A stretch of DNA of 64,000 nucleotides from Acanthopleura granulata (taxonomy: Eukaryota; Mollusca; Polyplacophora; Chitonida; Chitonidae), in the NCBI GenBank assembly GCA_016165875.1, contig JABBOT010000034.1, positions 2,912,799-2,976,798 of the forward strand. The letters run 5' to 3'. The notes beneath the pieces were generated by a model, which had not been told where the DNA came from, did no database searches, and was given only the letters and a program-made list of their open reading frames with translations. Below are positions 21,037-32,789 of the stretch, one piece after another (the first letter of the stretch is position 1; each line of letters starts with the position of its first letter). The position numbers were made by a program, and so were the translations under genes.

Positions 21037-22405
21037 TTACCAGTTTATTTCCCTCTGAAAATACTCATACCCATTATTCAGGAGACGAACTATGTTGTCA
21101 TCCACAGGCGTCAAGAGTGGACTGGAGACACAGACAACGCCATTGCACACTGAAGGAATAAATAAAAGGGCATGTTGTTAAGAAAACTTCCTTTATAAAT
21201 GAAATCACAAGATGGAGACTACATAAGAGCATCCAGTGTCTCCGACAATCTTATTCATGTACTCGAGTAACAAAATCAGGATCTATTTCTCGGACTATAT
21301 GTACACACGTACTGATATATTCTGAAAGGCCTTTGACTTGACGAGTGCCGAGGCATACAAAGGAGGAAATAGATAATATGTGACAGAGAAAGGAAAGTTG
21401 GGCCTTGAAAAGCTCCCTATTTTCCATATTTTGTGCACCGCCTAAAAATAACACCACGTCATCGGAAAATCAGCAACAGTTATAGAAACTGAACACCTGT
21501 GCAGGAATACGTGATACACGTGACTTTAATGCTTATCTATTGCGACAATGGGATTGAATGGGATCCTTCCTCGTTCGTACCTGGGTTTGTTGATTGGATC
21601 GGATGTACATGCATAAATATACATATATAAATATTACTGAAAGAGGACAAAAGCTGTCAGAATCGTTGACATGCTGTCTAACAAATGTAAACCGCCAAAC
21701 CCGCTATTGGTGAATCGTCATTCATTAAAGTTAAAATAACCCACATCACTTCTGACCCATAACTAATGCATGTGTGTGAACTGTTGGCCCAGCCTCAGCA
21801 GATCGGCACTTGACTAGTGAGACCGGAAGCCGGAGTACAGACTTCTTTCTAGTGGCTGCGCATTTAAATCATGCAGATTCAGCAAGGTCATATGTATCGT
21901 CTGACAGATTGGTTGATTCATTGACTGGCTGGTTTGAACTCTGGAAAGTCCATTGTGGTTGTCAACTGGTACAAAAAGGTTTGTTTTGACGTTTAATATC
22001 AAACCTGTTTTACAAGTGATTGATTGGGATTGATTGAGAATTATTTGAATTCGCGAACGAGTTTAAATTCCCAGACACACGCTTCGGAATGTACTTACGT
22101 CACAAATCACGTCACAATACTTGACCTTGGGCGACGTCATTTCAACGAAGGCGTTCTCAAAGGTGTTTGTCCCACTTGTTAATCAAATTCATGAACACAG
22201 ACAACAATAAAGTCACGCGAATAAATAAGCCACTCGGCCGTGGCACATGCAAAGAAACTGAAAGGAAAACTATTACGAAATTCGCGAAACAAGATGGAAA
22301 ATCTACCTTTTTGCTTCACCCTCTGCTGTGAGTGGAAAGTTGTACTCCCAGAGCCTTGCGCACATGTGGTCGTAGTAGTAAGCAACGGGAGTTCGATAGG
22401 ATTGC
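21037..22405 (-). CDS. Candidate 3' exons of an unidentified spliced gene
   Basis: Four coding-like pieces with good splice signals on the minus strand. Exon a, 22405 down to 22320 or 22307, after tttatacag: 28-32 codons including YYYDHMCARLWEYNF, with donor gtgaag or gtagat. Exon b, 22174-22099: 25 codons, ending VKYCDVICD before gtaagt. Exon c, 21441-21313: 129 nt before gtacgt. Exon d, 21149-21037, after attccttcag: 36 codons ending NGYEYFQREINW and TAA. Two splice chains keep phase: a(22320)-c-d, all phase 1, giving the long C-terminus; or a(22307)-b-c-d, ending after 12 codons of d. I do not recognise the protein. The evidence is splice consistency and protein-like composition, so this is tentative. 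Confidence 0.3.
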
Positions 22406-22633
22406 CTGTATAAACTATATAAATGTTTTCGAAAGACAACAAAAGGTATTAAAAAGACGTTTTACATCCATAAACCGCCACTCCCACCATTGACGAATTG
22501 ACATTCATCAGCACTAGAGGTTTAGAAAGTACACCTGTCATGAGTTTGAAAACATCGCGACGAGGGCTCTAAGATGCAGTCACTTCCTGTTTTCTAGTTG
22601 CGTATAAATATACATTTCACTTAAACACTAGAC

Positions 22634-22803
22634 ATCCGCCCGTACGTGGGAAGGTCTGCCAGCAACCTTCGGGAGGCCGTGGGTTTCCCCCAGGCTCTGC
22701 CCGGTTTCCTCCCAAAATAATGCTGGCCGCCGTTGTGTAAGTGAAGTATTCTTGAGTACGGCGAAAAATACCAATGAAATAAAAATAAATATATAAATAA
22801 TAG
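22634..22803 (+). mobile_element. SINE, V-SINE/RUDI-like, head-less
   Basis: Starts cccgtacgtgggaaggtctg, continues through ggtttcccccaggctctgcc, ggtttcctccca, gctggccgccgt and taagtgaagtattcttgag to acggcgaaaaataccaatg and an A/T-rich tail. Confidence 0.85.
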
Positions 22804-25200
22804 ACACAAACATTTTATAATATGTAGAGATATTAACCTAGGTTGGGCGTAATGTTGCATATTTCACATTTTATTTCGAGGAATTACTTCAGTCTTTCTG
22901 TGTCCAATGAAAACAAACTGTTGACTGTTTTTCTTTGCTAAAATCCGACCAAATTTATTTTTTTTTAACATTTTCTCAGTTCCCAGTTGTTTCCTGGTGA
23001 ATGTTGTTTTGGAAATTGGCATTGCGAGAACTGACCGCAGAACGCCCCTTATTTTTGACAGTTGGTCCAGAACGCTTAGAATCAAGACTGTTTCCCATTT
23101 TATGACGGCGATCAGGTTAATCTCTCCCAAGGATGAAAACCACCCACCTATTCCACCCGACCCCTCAACCCACGGCCTGGCTTAATTGTCTGAAGTCTTG
23201 GTCTCGCCCAAGCACAGAAGACCCAGAGCTATGAGACTGGAAGCTCGAATGCAGATTTCATCATATTTATTTATTTATTTGTTTACATAATTATTTACTG
23301 TCTCTCTCCAACTGCCCGACGTTTTCATACACATGACATTTCAAATCACGAATTACAAATTTTTCACACATCTTTTCATTAATCAGATGCTGTAGAATTA
23401 TTGTCAAACTGTAGGTCTAATTATTGATGATCTCTACTAACAACAGTGGCTCGTTAATATAGAATGTTAGTACATGCATTTTTTTGAGCAGTGTTTTACC
23501 TTAAGGTGGAGGACCTAGAAGAGAGGGTTTACGAAATAATAAGAGAAAGTAAAGACAAAGAAATGTAGCAGGAGAAATGAGCCTTTTGATTTTGCTTAGA
23601 TTAATTTTGGCCAACAATAGATACATAGGTAATATGCCTGGATATAAAACGCCACATAACTGTACAAAAAAATTTGCCTTTTAAAACTTAAACAATGATG
23701 TGGTTTGTATTGAATGTTGTTTTGTAAAACAACATCGCAGAGAAACACACCGTTTTCTGCTGTGACGCTGCAGTGTTTGTGTACTGTCCAAGTGCTCTCT
23801 GAGCACACATACATCTAGAAGTTTGACGTGATCCAAGAAAGAACCAAAGAAAATACGGATTTGGTCTCCTTTTTTAAAGGCGAGAAGGAGTTTTACGAGA
23901 ATAAAATTGATCGTTCAATTTCCGATCATGAAATCCCCACTTTGATCAACGGCTGGTGTACGAAGGCCTAGTTCAACGTCCAGATTTCCACTTATAGGTG
24001 CACCTTCATTTATATATTGCTGTAAGCTGATCATAACTTATCAGAGAAATCCTCTTTTCTTCTCGACGACAGCGCCCTGCTGCTATTTCTAAGCGGAAGC
24101 TCTAAAAGTGATTCCAATAAATCCTGAAGAGTGTATTGATACACCTGTGTGTAAGATTCATGACTTCCTTTACGGACAAAAACTTTACACATTCTATCAT
24201 TCTTCTTCCCTTTTTTCCCTTTTTTGTAAAAGTATTTATCTTAAAAGCGAAAATAAAAACCGTCTAGCTAGCAGTGATTACGGCGTCTTAAGTGATAATC
24301 CGGCAAAATGATTAAGTGTTGTGATGCTAATCCGTTCTTTACCGACAAAATTTTAGACATTTTTTACGGTGACACGTTTGTGTGGATTCTGGGTTAACAT
24401 GTTTTTGTTCTCACGATGCCATTTACATTCTTCTTAAGAGCACAATCACAGATATGCACCAAATTTCTTCATTCATGAGTCAAATCCTTTCGTAACGATC
24501 CTTTGGATACTTTAAGTTACGCCAGCGGGTCGAGATATATACATATAAAATAGATTCACCGCGTCAGATTAAATTGATCGTCCGTTTCTTGAACGCGGAA
24601 GCTTATCTCGTGACGGCTATGCTATGGTGACAAAAGGGTTTAATTCGATAGTTAAGAAAGTCAGTGCTTGCCTGTGATTTTAAAAGAACACGGTAGTTTA
24701 TACCATGCAGACTGATCTATTCGAAGGACAGAATTAGAAACCGGTTGCTGTGACTAAGTACCAAATGACAGCTGCTTGTCATTTTTAGATTTTTCTGTAT
24801 ATTTTATTTACATTCTGTATTTTTTTTATATTTCGTTGCTGTTTAACACCACGATGAGGACTTTGTCACTAATATTATAGTGGTTAGTGTTATTGATAGA
24901 GGAAAATTTTCTCCATCCGTCGCCTGTTCTAAATAACTTTTTGTTTAACATTTTTGCGGTCGACCATATTATAGTCAATGTAACACTCCTTTTCAGCTAT
25001 AAAAGAGGTCAACTTCGCTACCTCTCTATTGTACAACAGTAACTTACTGTTTCTTATTCTATATCCATGTCCATGTTTCTCAATCATAAGCATTTTTTCA
25101 CGCATACACATGGCGCACTTCTAGAGCACTCGCAGCTACAGAGCATTTCCGGAGTTCAAGGAATGAGTTGGATTGCACAAACGGATCTACAATTCTCAAG
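22804..25200. other. Unassigned region
   Basis: No gene recognised. 22980-23185 is less AT-rich and open on both strands (+: MNVVLEIGIARTDRR...; -: KWETVLILSVLDQL...), which suggests an old repeat rather than a gene. After an acceptor-like cttacacacag, 24146-24033 on the minus strand reads 37 codons to a stop without other support. Confidence 0.25.
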
Positions 25201-25472
25201 AGCGATCCAAACATTTATATGATTTGAAAGTATGCCAAATAAATAGACAATGAAACAAACAAAAAACAAGCAACTCGTAACAGCGGAAGTTGCATTTAGT
25301 ATTGATCTGTGAATTTAATACTATGGGTGTCTAAAGAGAGATCCAATACTTTTATATAAGTCGGAAGCATATCAAATAAATAAAGAATCAAACAAATGAA
25401 AACAGGCCAACAACCCGTAACCGAGAAAGTTGGAGTTAGTATTAATCTGTGAATTTAAAACTATCGGTCTCC
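25201..25472. repeat. Tandem duplication, two units of ~137 bp
   Basis: agcgatccaaacatttatat...gaatttaatactatgggtgtct is followed by a diverged second copy from about 25338, with shared markers atcaaataaataaagaa, gtaac-g-gaaagttg-agttagtatt and atctgtgaattta. No coding frame is preserved. Confidence 0.7.
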
Positions 25473-25936
25473 ATTCATAACGCCAATAGAATAACCATCA
25501 ATAACGCCTTATGATTTCTCTGCCTCTAAATACACATGCAAGTTAGTAGAATCGGAATTACGGAATTCTTCCTGCTGCAACATTAAATTTCCCCGGCTAT
25601 AATAAAGCGATTCAGGAACAATAACACTAGAATTTAACGGCCTCTTGCTTCCTGTTTGAAAGCTGTTCTTTTTCCCTCATTCTTCATTGGGATGCTGCCA
25701 AAGTATGGTCATCCGTCAGTCTCAGGCCATAAACAGGCGTAAGAAAACCGTCTGCAAAATGTATCCAACTCATTTGGAATACATCCCGTTCCTCAACACA
25801 GTCCCATTTTCTCGCTAGTTAGCTGTTAACTATCCGCTGTTGAATAAGTATTGAACTATTGGTTAGTCATTTATAAAATTGATAAAATCTCTGTGACTGC
25901 CAGACATTTTACGTCTCTATCATAGTAATTACATAC

Positions 25937-26182
25937 TCCTCTATAAATACTGAAAGGCTGGTAAACCATTTATAAAATTATTCCTGTTTGACTTTGACTG
26001 GAAGACATTTTTTTCATAGTAATTAAGTGTATTCTTGTCGCTGGCAGCTGTGCTTGTCTACCCAGTATTACCAGGGTCAGATCATTCCGAGCCATCGTCG
26101 GTGGAATATTCAGAACAGTCCATACATCACGCTAGATCCGCTGACAACCGGCATGAATAAGACTGCTGCGTAAACGCCTTCC
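25937..26182. repeat. Direct duplication B, copy 1
   Basis: Matches 31137-31387. Long shared runs include cgctggcagctgtgcttgtct, cagaacagtccatacatcac and ctagatccgctgacaa/ctc. Non-coding. A shorter tandem repeat of about 95 bases precedes it (about 25856-26030). Confidence 0.75.
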
Positions 26183-27228
26183 GAGCGCATCAATAGAGGA
26201 ACAGATTTCATGAAGGGAACAGCTTGACGAGTCCTCTGTCATCTTACACACATATCGCCAATGTTAGCATTTATCATTTAATAACAAAGACATTGTGAAT
26301 ACCACCGGTATTTGCGGCTCGGCGGTAATGAACAGCTCTGTGACAAGGAACCTTAGGGCGGTGAAAAACGATGCTATCTCCGTTATACCGATAGTGCAGT
26401 GCGAGCTATACATCATCTGCTGATACTGACAAATCACTGGCCATCAGCTTTGTAACATGCAGTGTTTGCTTTGTTATATGAAATAAGACGGCGTGGATTT
26501 AGATGCGATATTTCGATTTCTGCAACAGAAGGTATTTACACAGAGAGGAGGCCGAGTCAGAAGAAAGATGACGTCTGTAACGTAATACAAGGGGGCAAGT
26601 CAGGCTGCGACCAAACATACATTCCATTTGTCCCGTGTCAGGCGTCACTGGATGTAAAATGCTGCATATATATTAGCATTTCTAAGTGAATATATACATG
26701 AAAAGAGATCAGCAAATCGTGGCCTTTCTATTCCAGCCAGTCTTTCTAAAATCAGTTATAAACTCGTGCCGTTTGGCTATTCCAGTACAGACAGGCATAA
26801 CCTACTTTCGGTCACCTCGCGGAGTTAGATGTCATGTCGTCAGGTCTGACGTAATCAGCCACCCTGCATTACTCGTGTCATGTGGTAATCCCCTGGCTGG
26901 AAAGTACGTGTAATTGCTCTTACCAGTCTAGGCACCCGTCATTTCCGGGTGGTCAGGGTCTGTGGGTAAAAGAGACAAGCACCAAGCGTCCAATCAGTCA
27001 GTCAAATGTATCCTTATTTTTGGCTAGATCGTGTTGTAGCTTTGCCGGTCATGTCAAGAACCAGTTCCAATACTTTAGGTTGACTGTTTCAGAATGTAAC
27101 TGATGATCCTACACTCACACACTGTCTACAGTGTGGCATGTGATCGCTACATCGGTGCATGTATGTATGTACGTTCGGGTTTTACTCAACAATTTTTTCA
27201 GTTATACGGTGACGAGGAGTAGTAAGAA
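26183..27228. other. Unassigned region
   Basis: No gene recognised. Open stretches are short and unsupported. A diverged SINE 3' end in reverse orientation may lie at about 27176-27225 (gttttactcaacaattttttcag and acggtgacg). Confidence 0.25.
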
Positions 27229-27264
27229 TATATATATATATATATATATATATGTGATCTATCT

Positions 27265-27300
<36 letters not shown>

Positions 27301-27358
27301 TATATATATATATATATATATAGATATATATATATATATAGATATAGATATATAGATA
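27229..27358. repeat. (TA)n microsatellite with GATA interruptions
   Basis: About 130 bases of (TA)n broken by gtgatctatctgg and by regular ga insertions. It directly abuts the 3' end of the reverse-oriented second-family SINE and probably grew from that SINE's tail, since tgatctatctgg echoes tgatgtatctgg at 27366. Open frames reading YIYIYI here are artefacts. Confidence 0.9.
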
Positions 27359-27680
27359 TGTGTGTGATGTATCTGGTTGAAGCAGGGCGAATCCATGCGG
27401 CTCAAGGGCTGCCGCCACTGGAACATCATACAGTAGACACCAGGTGTGACACTCCATTCAGTCACATTACACTGACACCAGGCCGACTAGTCCCGCTTCC
27501 TTGCTCTAACTTCTCAGTGGTAAGTGCCAACCGAGGCAGCAACAAGTTTTTGTATGACCTATACCCAGGTCTGATCGCGGACATCCCGACTCGCAGGACG
27601 GATGATCGCACCACAAGGCCACCAAAGCAATCGCCACGACGGCGTAATAATGTGGTGCTGATCACACTGGTGAACAAAAG
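27359..27680 (-). mobile_element. Second SINE family, near full length
   Basis: Read in reverse: a tRNA-like head with box A (tggtggccttgtggt) and box B (gtccgcgatcagacc), then ggtcatac, acttgttgctgcctcggttgg, agttagagcaagg, ggcctggtgtcagtgtaatg and tgactgaat, down to gcagcccttgagccgc, and an (ata)-like tail joining the TA microsatellite. The body matches 38310-38600 (ggtcataccaaagac; cggcccggtgtcagtataatg). This is a tRNA-derived SINE distinct from the V-SINE-like family; no name assigned. Confidence 0.75.
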
Positions 27681-28144
27681 TATGAATCTTATCAATTATA
27701 ATGAGCCTAGCACCTGTTCCATGCATAACATCCAGACTGATAATGTCACGACCAGACGATGTGAACTCACACATACAATCAAACGGTGAATAGCTATGTC
27801 CTCAAAGGCGGACGAAGGAGAGTGTTGAAGGCACCAATCCCAGCTGGTGATAGTTACAAATGACCGAGTCCTGAAGAGGACATTGTCATAGACAGACACA
27901 GTCTAGAGGCTAGACAATACTTCATCATGCGGTTACCAGGAAAATGACCCCGAGGCTAAACATACGGCAGCACAATGACGCCAAAATCTCCAGTGCCGTT
28001 GTGAAGGAATGTTAGAGCCTGCAAGCTAGACTCCATCCACTGAATGGAGATTACGTGGTTCCCTTTATTACGTCACAGGCTAAGCTAGGTTACATAACCG
28101 CCATCAAAAAAGAAAAAACATATTTATTTCGAAAGGAGAAGTCG

Positions 28145-28302
28145 TTATTTATTTATTTGATTGGTGTTTTACGCCGTACTCAAGAATATTTCACTTATAC
28201 GACGGCGGCCAGCATTATGGTGGGAAGAAACCGGGCAGAGCCCGGGGGCAACCCCCGACCATCCGCAGTTTGCTGGCAGATCTTCCCATATACGGCCGGA
28301 GA
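28145..28302 (-). mobile_element. SINE, V-SINE/RUDI-like, head-less
   Basis: Reverse orientation: ttatttatttgattggtg, ttttacgccgtactcaagaa, tatttcacttatacgacggc, ggccagcattatggtggg, aaccgggcagagcccggggg, accatccgcagtttgctggc, tacggccgg. Close to the apparent family consensus, so a younger copy. Confidence 0.9.
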
Positions 28303-30148
28303 CGGGAAAGTCGTTATTGTACACATTTGTAATAAAAAAAACTTTTATGGTTCATTCCTAACGCTTTCCATCTTGTGACGCATGTTCTTACATGTCAAAG
28401 AAATGCTTTCAGTACATTTCAATATTTTACACAAGTGATCAAGGCTCTTTCTTCACAACTGATTACATTGGGGATTTGTTCTCTTGAGTCTACTAAACTA
28501 AAACTGTGTTTTGAGATGACTTGCCCTCAAAACTTCAAATGTGTACACTGTGAAGACGGATTTTCGAAGACCATGAAGTTATTATGACTTGCTTTACATG
28601 TAGCTATATAAACAATAAGGTACAAAGCTGACACATCGGTATATGTCCCATCAGGGGTATTCGAATCTTGCTATCCTCTATTTTGAAATTGCTGACCACT
28701 GCCATCAATCGGAAGATTTCTGCTGCCTCGAATACTTCCACAGGCACTGTACAAAACGAATGTGAGGAATGCTAACATTTTCCCTTCTTTCTCACAGGAT
28801 CGTGTGTAGAACTAACAGCGTCACACCATATTCAGTCTTCCACAGAAAGGGATTTGAGATGCGGATTTAGATGTGATTACCATGTCACTTCCAGCACATC
28901 TGTTGCTGGTCTAAATAAACAGGGAGTTACGCAGGGCCAAAAGTAGATAAAAAAAAGAATGTAGAAAATAATGAGTCTTTATCCCGATACTTGTACTTGA
29001 ATTTATTCTAGGCAATAACTTAAAGAATACCTTATTCTGTGATATAGAAACCCAATTGTAGTTCTTGAAAGACAACCATAATGTTGGCCGACGCCGCATA
29101 CATATAAGTGAAATATTCGGCGCAAAAAACAGCAATAACTCGTCACGTAAATCCATCCTTACAGCTACTGGTCAGCCCTTACATGTGGCTTCAAATCGTA
29201 TGTCAAAAAAGCGAGGACAATTCTTTAGTTCTAAGGTGCCCCACTTCCTTATTTCAATATCTATAAAAGTAAGCTTACACCTATGATATCGTTCATCCAC
29301 AAAAAAGCGATATTTTTTCTCTTTCTCCTGTTTACCTCAAAGCATTAATCCTGGACACTCCGTTGAGAAAGCAGTGATGCCGGAAATTTTTTTGGAGATA
29401 ATCCTATTTGTTGAGAAAGGATTTTTCAAGCGAATCCCTTTTGTTCTAGAAAACGGTTAAACTAGGATGTTCTGTGAAATTTGACTCAGCAATGCTAGGT
29501 GCTCAGACTGGCATTTGTGCCATCTCTAGCGTCATGGGAGAGCGTGATCCGCTCAGAAGCACAACTGCAACACATTTCAGGCGTGTCTTTTATTCCTAAG
29601 CTTATATTTCCTAAGACAGGAAATATTTAACGTACACCGCCACTGAAAAGTTAAACCAAACATCTAGGCTTCAATGAATTCAACAGACTAGCTCATCAAG
29701 AAGTTTGAGGATAATCATGGCGTGGATGTTCTGGGTAAATTGGCCAACATGATGGGGCGAAACAAACCTTTAACTGATACAAGCGCATCCTCGTATAATT
29801 CTCAACAGGGTCCCTCATGCAGTGATAATGTAGTGGTCTCTGTGTCCCTCTCGTGTATGCCTAGTATTGTTATTGCAATACATGGTACTGGCTCTAAGGA
29901 TTCAGGGTGTGTTTGAATAATACATCACTTGAATCATGTAATTGTTCTCTTTAAGTAACGCTGCATTTTTTGTTATTCTCATTGGCTCATAGAACCTGTT
30001 AAATCCTGTACATATGATGTGTACTATACTCCTTAGAAGTCTCATAGGACTAAAAAAAAAGCACAAAGTAAACATTTTGTGGAACTAAAGTCGTAGAAAA
30101 CATAAAAATTACATGAAGTTCAGATGAAAGTGAGCGAAAAGTTAGCTG
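28303..30148. other. Unassigned region with one exon-like piece
   Basis: After a strong acceptor (ttcccttctttctcacag), 28798-28946 stays open for 48 codons to TAG with three Cys (CVELTASHH..., LRCGFRCDYH...). It resembles a terminal exon of a small protein, but I find no partner exon in phase. A short diverged SINE piece lies at 29081-29131 (+; gtataagtgaaatattcgg-like). Otherwise I see nothing. Confidence 0.25.
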
Positions 30149-30594
30149 TAAATATGGTCTTCAATACCTTTTTTCGATTTTTTAAAGAAAAAAACACGCG
30201 AAAATAATTTTTGTATGGTGGGTATTTGGGACCACCTTTTGGTGTTTATAGTCTTTGTTTGATAATGTGATAAATGAGGATGTTCAATGAATATTTTTAC
30301 ACTAGAATTTGTAGTTTTCAGGTAACAAATGTGCTTAACCTGGACTTGGATAACATTTATTTTATTAACATTTTCATTAATGTTATCACAATTCAGGCTA
30401 AATGCGTATGTTTGGATATAAAAAAACAAATTTGCATTCAAAAAAAATCTATTAGACATGCACCACATCCTTATTTAAAGCATTATTATGCAATAATACC
30501 AAAAGTTGATCCTAAATATCCACCATACACAAATATTTTCAATTACCGGTATCCTAAAAGAAAGTATCTAAAACAACATTAAAGACCATATTTG
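30149..30594. mobile_element. Large imperfect inverted repeat (fold-back/MITE relic)
   Basis: Arms of over 200 bases meet near 30370. Left end: taaatatggtctt. Right end: aagaccatatttgc. Mirror pairs include gtatggtgggtatttgg / ccaaatatccaccatac-like, aatgaggatgt / acatcctta, and cttggataacattta / taatgttatcac. This mirror structure explains why both strands carry similar hydrophobic open frames. No transposase. Confidence 0.75.
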
Positions 30595-31136
30595 CAAATA
30601 AGTTTTGACCCTCTTTTATCTGATTTTGGCATCATTTTATGTTTTCTTTTCAAACTTTTTCAAAGTCTTCGGGAACAGTGCGAAGATTTTAAATCTCACG
30701 CAATTAGGCCTAACATGTCAAGGTATTCATGCAGTGGCTGCTACATTCGTAAAACATGGATTTATGTTCCTAATGCAAAAGGCTGCCATTTGTTTAACTT
30801 GGTGCAGCTGTCTATTCCAGACGAGATACGCAATGAGAAACTGCCAGAACCCATTTCTGTCAGATTTGACTTTGTCGTCTAGTATGCAGGTTAGGGAAGA
30901 ATACAATTCAGATTTTAAAAATTCCATGTGTCTTCTTATCAATCGATTATTCGCCCGTACCTTGTCATTGGAAATATGTCTCCATAACAAATGGCCATCT
31001 ATCAGTCCTAAATCGGGAACAGGTGCCTGAGAACCGTTAGCTGAATATATCCCTTCTCATTTGTTACCAACCTTTATGCAGCCCGTCTCATCCACACCTT
31101 CCCATTTGCTTTAAACATGTCCCGTAACGATCCGCT
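30595..31136. other. Open stretch of uncertain nature
   Basis: After a long pyrimidine tract (ttatgttttcttttcaaac) the + strand is open in two frames. One reads NMSRYSCSGCYIRKTWIYV and LPEPISVRFDFVV before TAG at about 30882; the other reaches 31030. A single exon or an old repeat are both possible. No family recognised. Confidence 0.2.
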
Positions 31137-31387
31137 GTTCTATAAATAATGAAATGCTGGTAAGCCATTTATAAATTATTCCTGTTTGACTTTGACTGGC
31201 CGACATTTTTCCATTTTTCCATGGTAATTAAATATGTACTTGTCGCTGGCAGCTGTGCTTGTCTGTCCAGTTGTACCAGGGTCAGGCCAGCCCGTGCCAC
31301 ACCGTCGGTGGAATACTCAGAACAGTCCATACATCACACTAGATCCGCTGACACTCTGCATGAATAGGACTGTCGCATAAACGCCAT
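31137..31387. repeat. Direct duplication B, copy 2
   Basis: Counterpart of 25937-26182 in the same orientation. Confidence 0.75.
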
Positions 31388-31479
31388 CCGTTGTCAGGAA
31401 GAAAACGATCCGGAAACTTAAATATACACTTAGGCGTGTGACAGCTGTGTTTATTTTAGAGTTGTCAAAAACTGCCCCA

Positions 31480-32480
31480 GTGCCATTTTGGGAATGGACA
31501 GAGCTGTTCCGTTGCCAACGTTTGAAATGCTGCTCTCCCTTATCCGTCTTATCCGTTGTCTTAAGTGTTCTGAATGCTTTACACATTCGGCTTTAAGAAA
31601 GACAATACCCTTGTGTTATACAAGGTGGTGACAAGACGTCTGGCTTTTATTGATAATACAAAAGACTGATGTTCACCCGGACACCTGCCCCACGCATATC
31701 AACTTTGCTTGTTCCCGGAGAAGGTGATATGAATACACAAACAGGGATTGGTTGCCGAAAGGTTTGTGCTTACAGTGAGTATGACTGACTGTCCGTGAAG
31801 TCAGGGTGCTCTACATGCCTATATCACCCCGTACAAGGTATGCATAATAATGCACATAGTCAGACTACCTGACAATTACGAATAGTCTGAACGGTAAATG
31901 CAGTAGATTAAAGTTGCAACATTAAACTGATGAGGGACCGCCGCTATGAATATACGGAATCGAAATGGCGACGAAAGGCCATTTCTTGTCACACATTTGA
32001 TTTATGTCAAGGTAATCAAATTTATGCTTTGATGAGAGCTAGCCTATGAAATTCAAAACGCAAATATCATGCGTTGTTCTAAGCACATTGTGATACAGTC
32101 CATGGATATTATTCTGTTTTCCTTTTAAGGGTAAAATGCTAACCGGAGAAAACCTATATGAAATTTTGATATCAAGAGAATAGATCATCTTTAACCAACA
32201 TAAACATCATCATGTCGTGTTGATTCTAGATGTGGTCTTTATTATTTTTGTCATTTGTTTTTACAGTGACTAAAATGGAAATACAGATAGAGGTGATAAT
32301 TTGAACTTTTTGCCCCGTGTTGAACACAGATTCCTTTCAGCTGCTAAACATCCTCTGGTACTTATATCTCTGCGTTCTACATAAATATACCTGTAGCACT
32401 ACGTCTGTGTCTGCATTTAATGTGGAAATGTAACACGTACTGTATGTTAAGCATCCACAAAGAATCTTTGATGTCACTGT
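31480..32480. repeat. Direct duplication D, copy 1
   Basis: Resembles 34190-35090. Shared stretches include gctatacaagg-ggt-ac, agacgtctggct, aaaagactgatg-tcac, acacctgccc, acaaacagggattg and ttatttttgtcattt. Heavily diverged, no preserved frame. Confidence 0.65.
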
Positions 32481-32789
32481 GTGATCTGGCCAGGTTAATG
32501 ACGGTTATGGTTTTTAATTTCGTTTAGAACCCCAACAAGTACTCCCATAGAGTACTCTGATTATCCATGGGGCTAAAATGTGGGAATGCCATGCGTTGTG
32601 TACAAGACATTCACACGTACATTCGTTCTCAATTCCATGATTTACCGACCGAAATCCGTCATACTTCCATCTTCGAAACTTTCCCCTACCTGGGTGCAAC
32701 TCTCTCAGTCTATATGCGAATCGGTATATCGGTTGCACGGCAAAATATATTTACAGGGCATCGTTAATTGAAAATAAGATTAGACCTTC

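Noticed and set aside
27131..27465. Open frames of repeating Tyr-Ile on both strands
   Set aside because: They are translations of the (TA)n microsatellite.
27580..27680. tRNA-like box A and box B
   Set aside because: They are the head of a SINE; no cloverleaf or intact acceptor stem is evident, so no tRNA gene is called.
30274..30582. Coding-like frames on both strands at 30.1-30.6 kb
   Set aside because: They lie in the arms of an inverted repeat, so each arm yields the same kind of frame.
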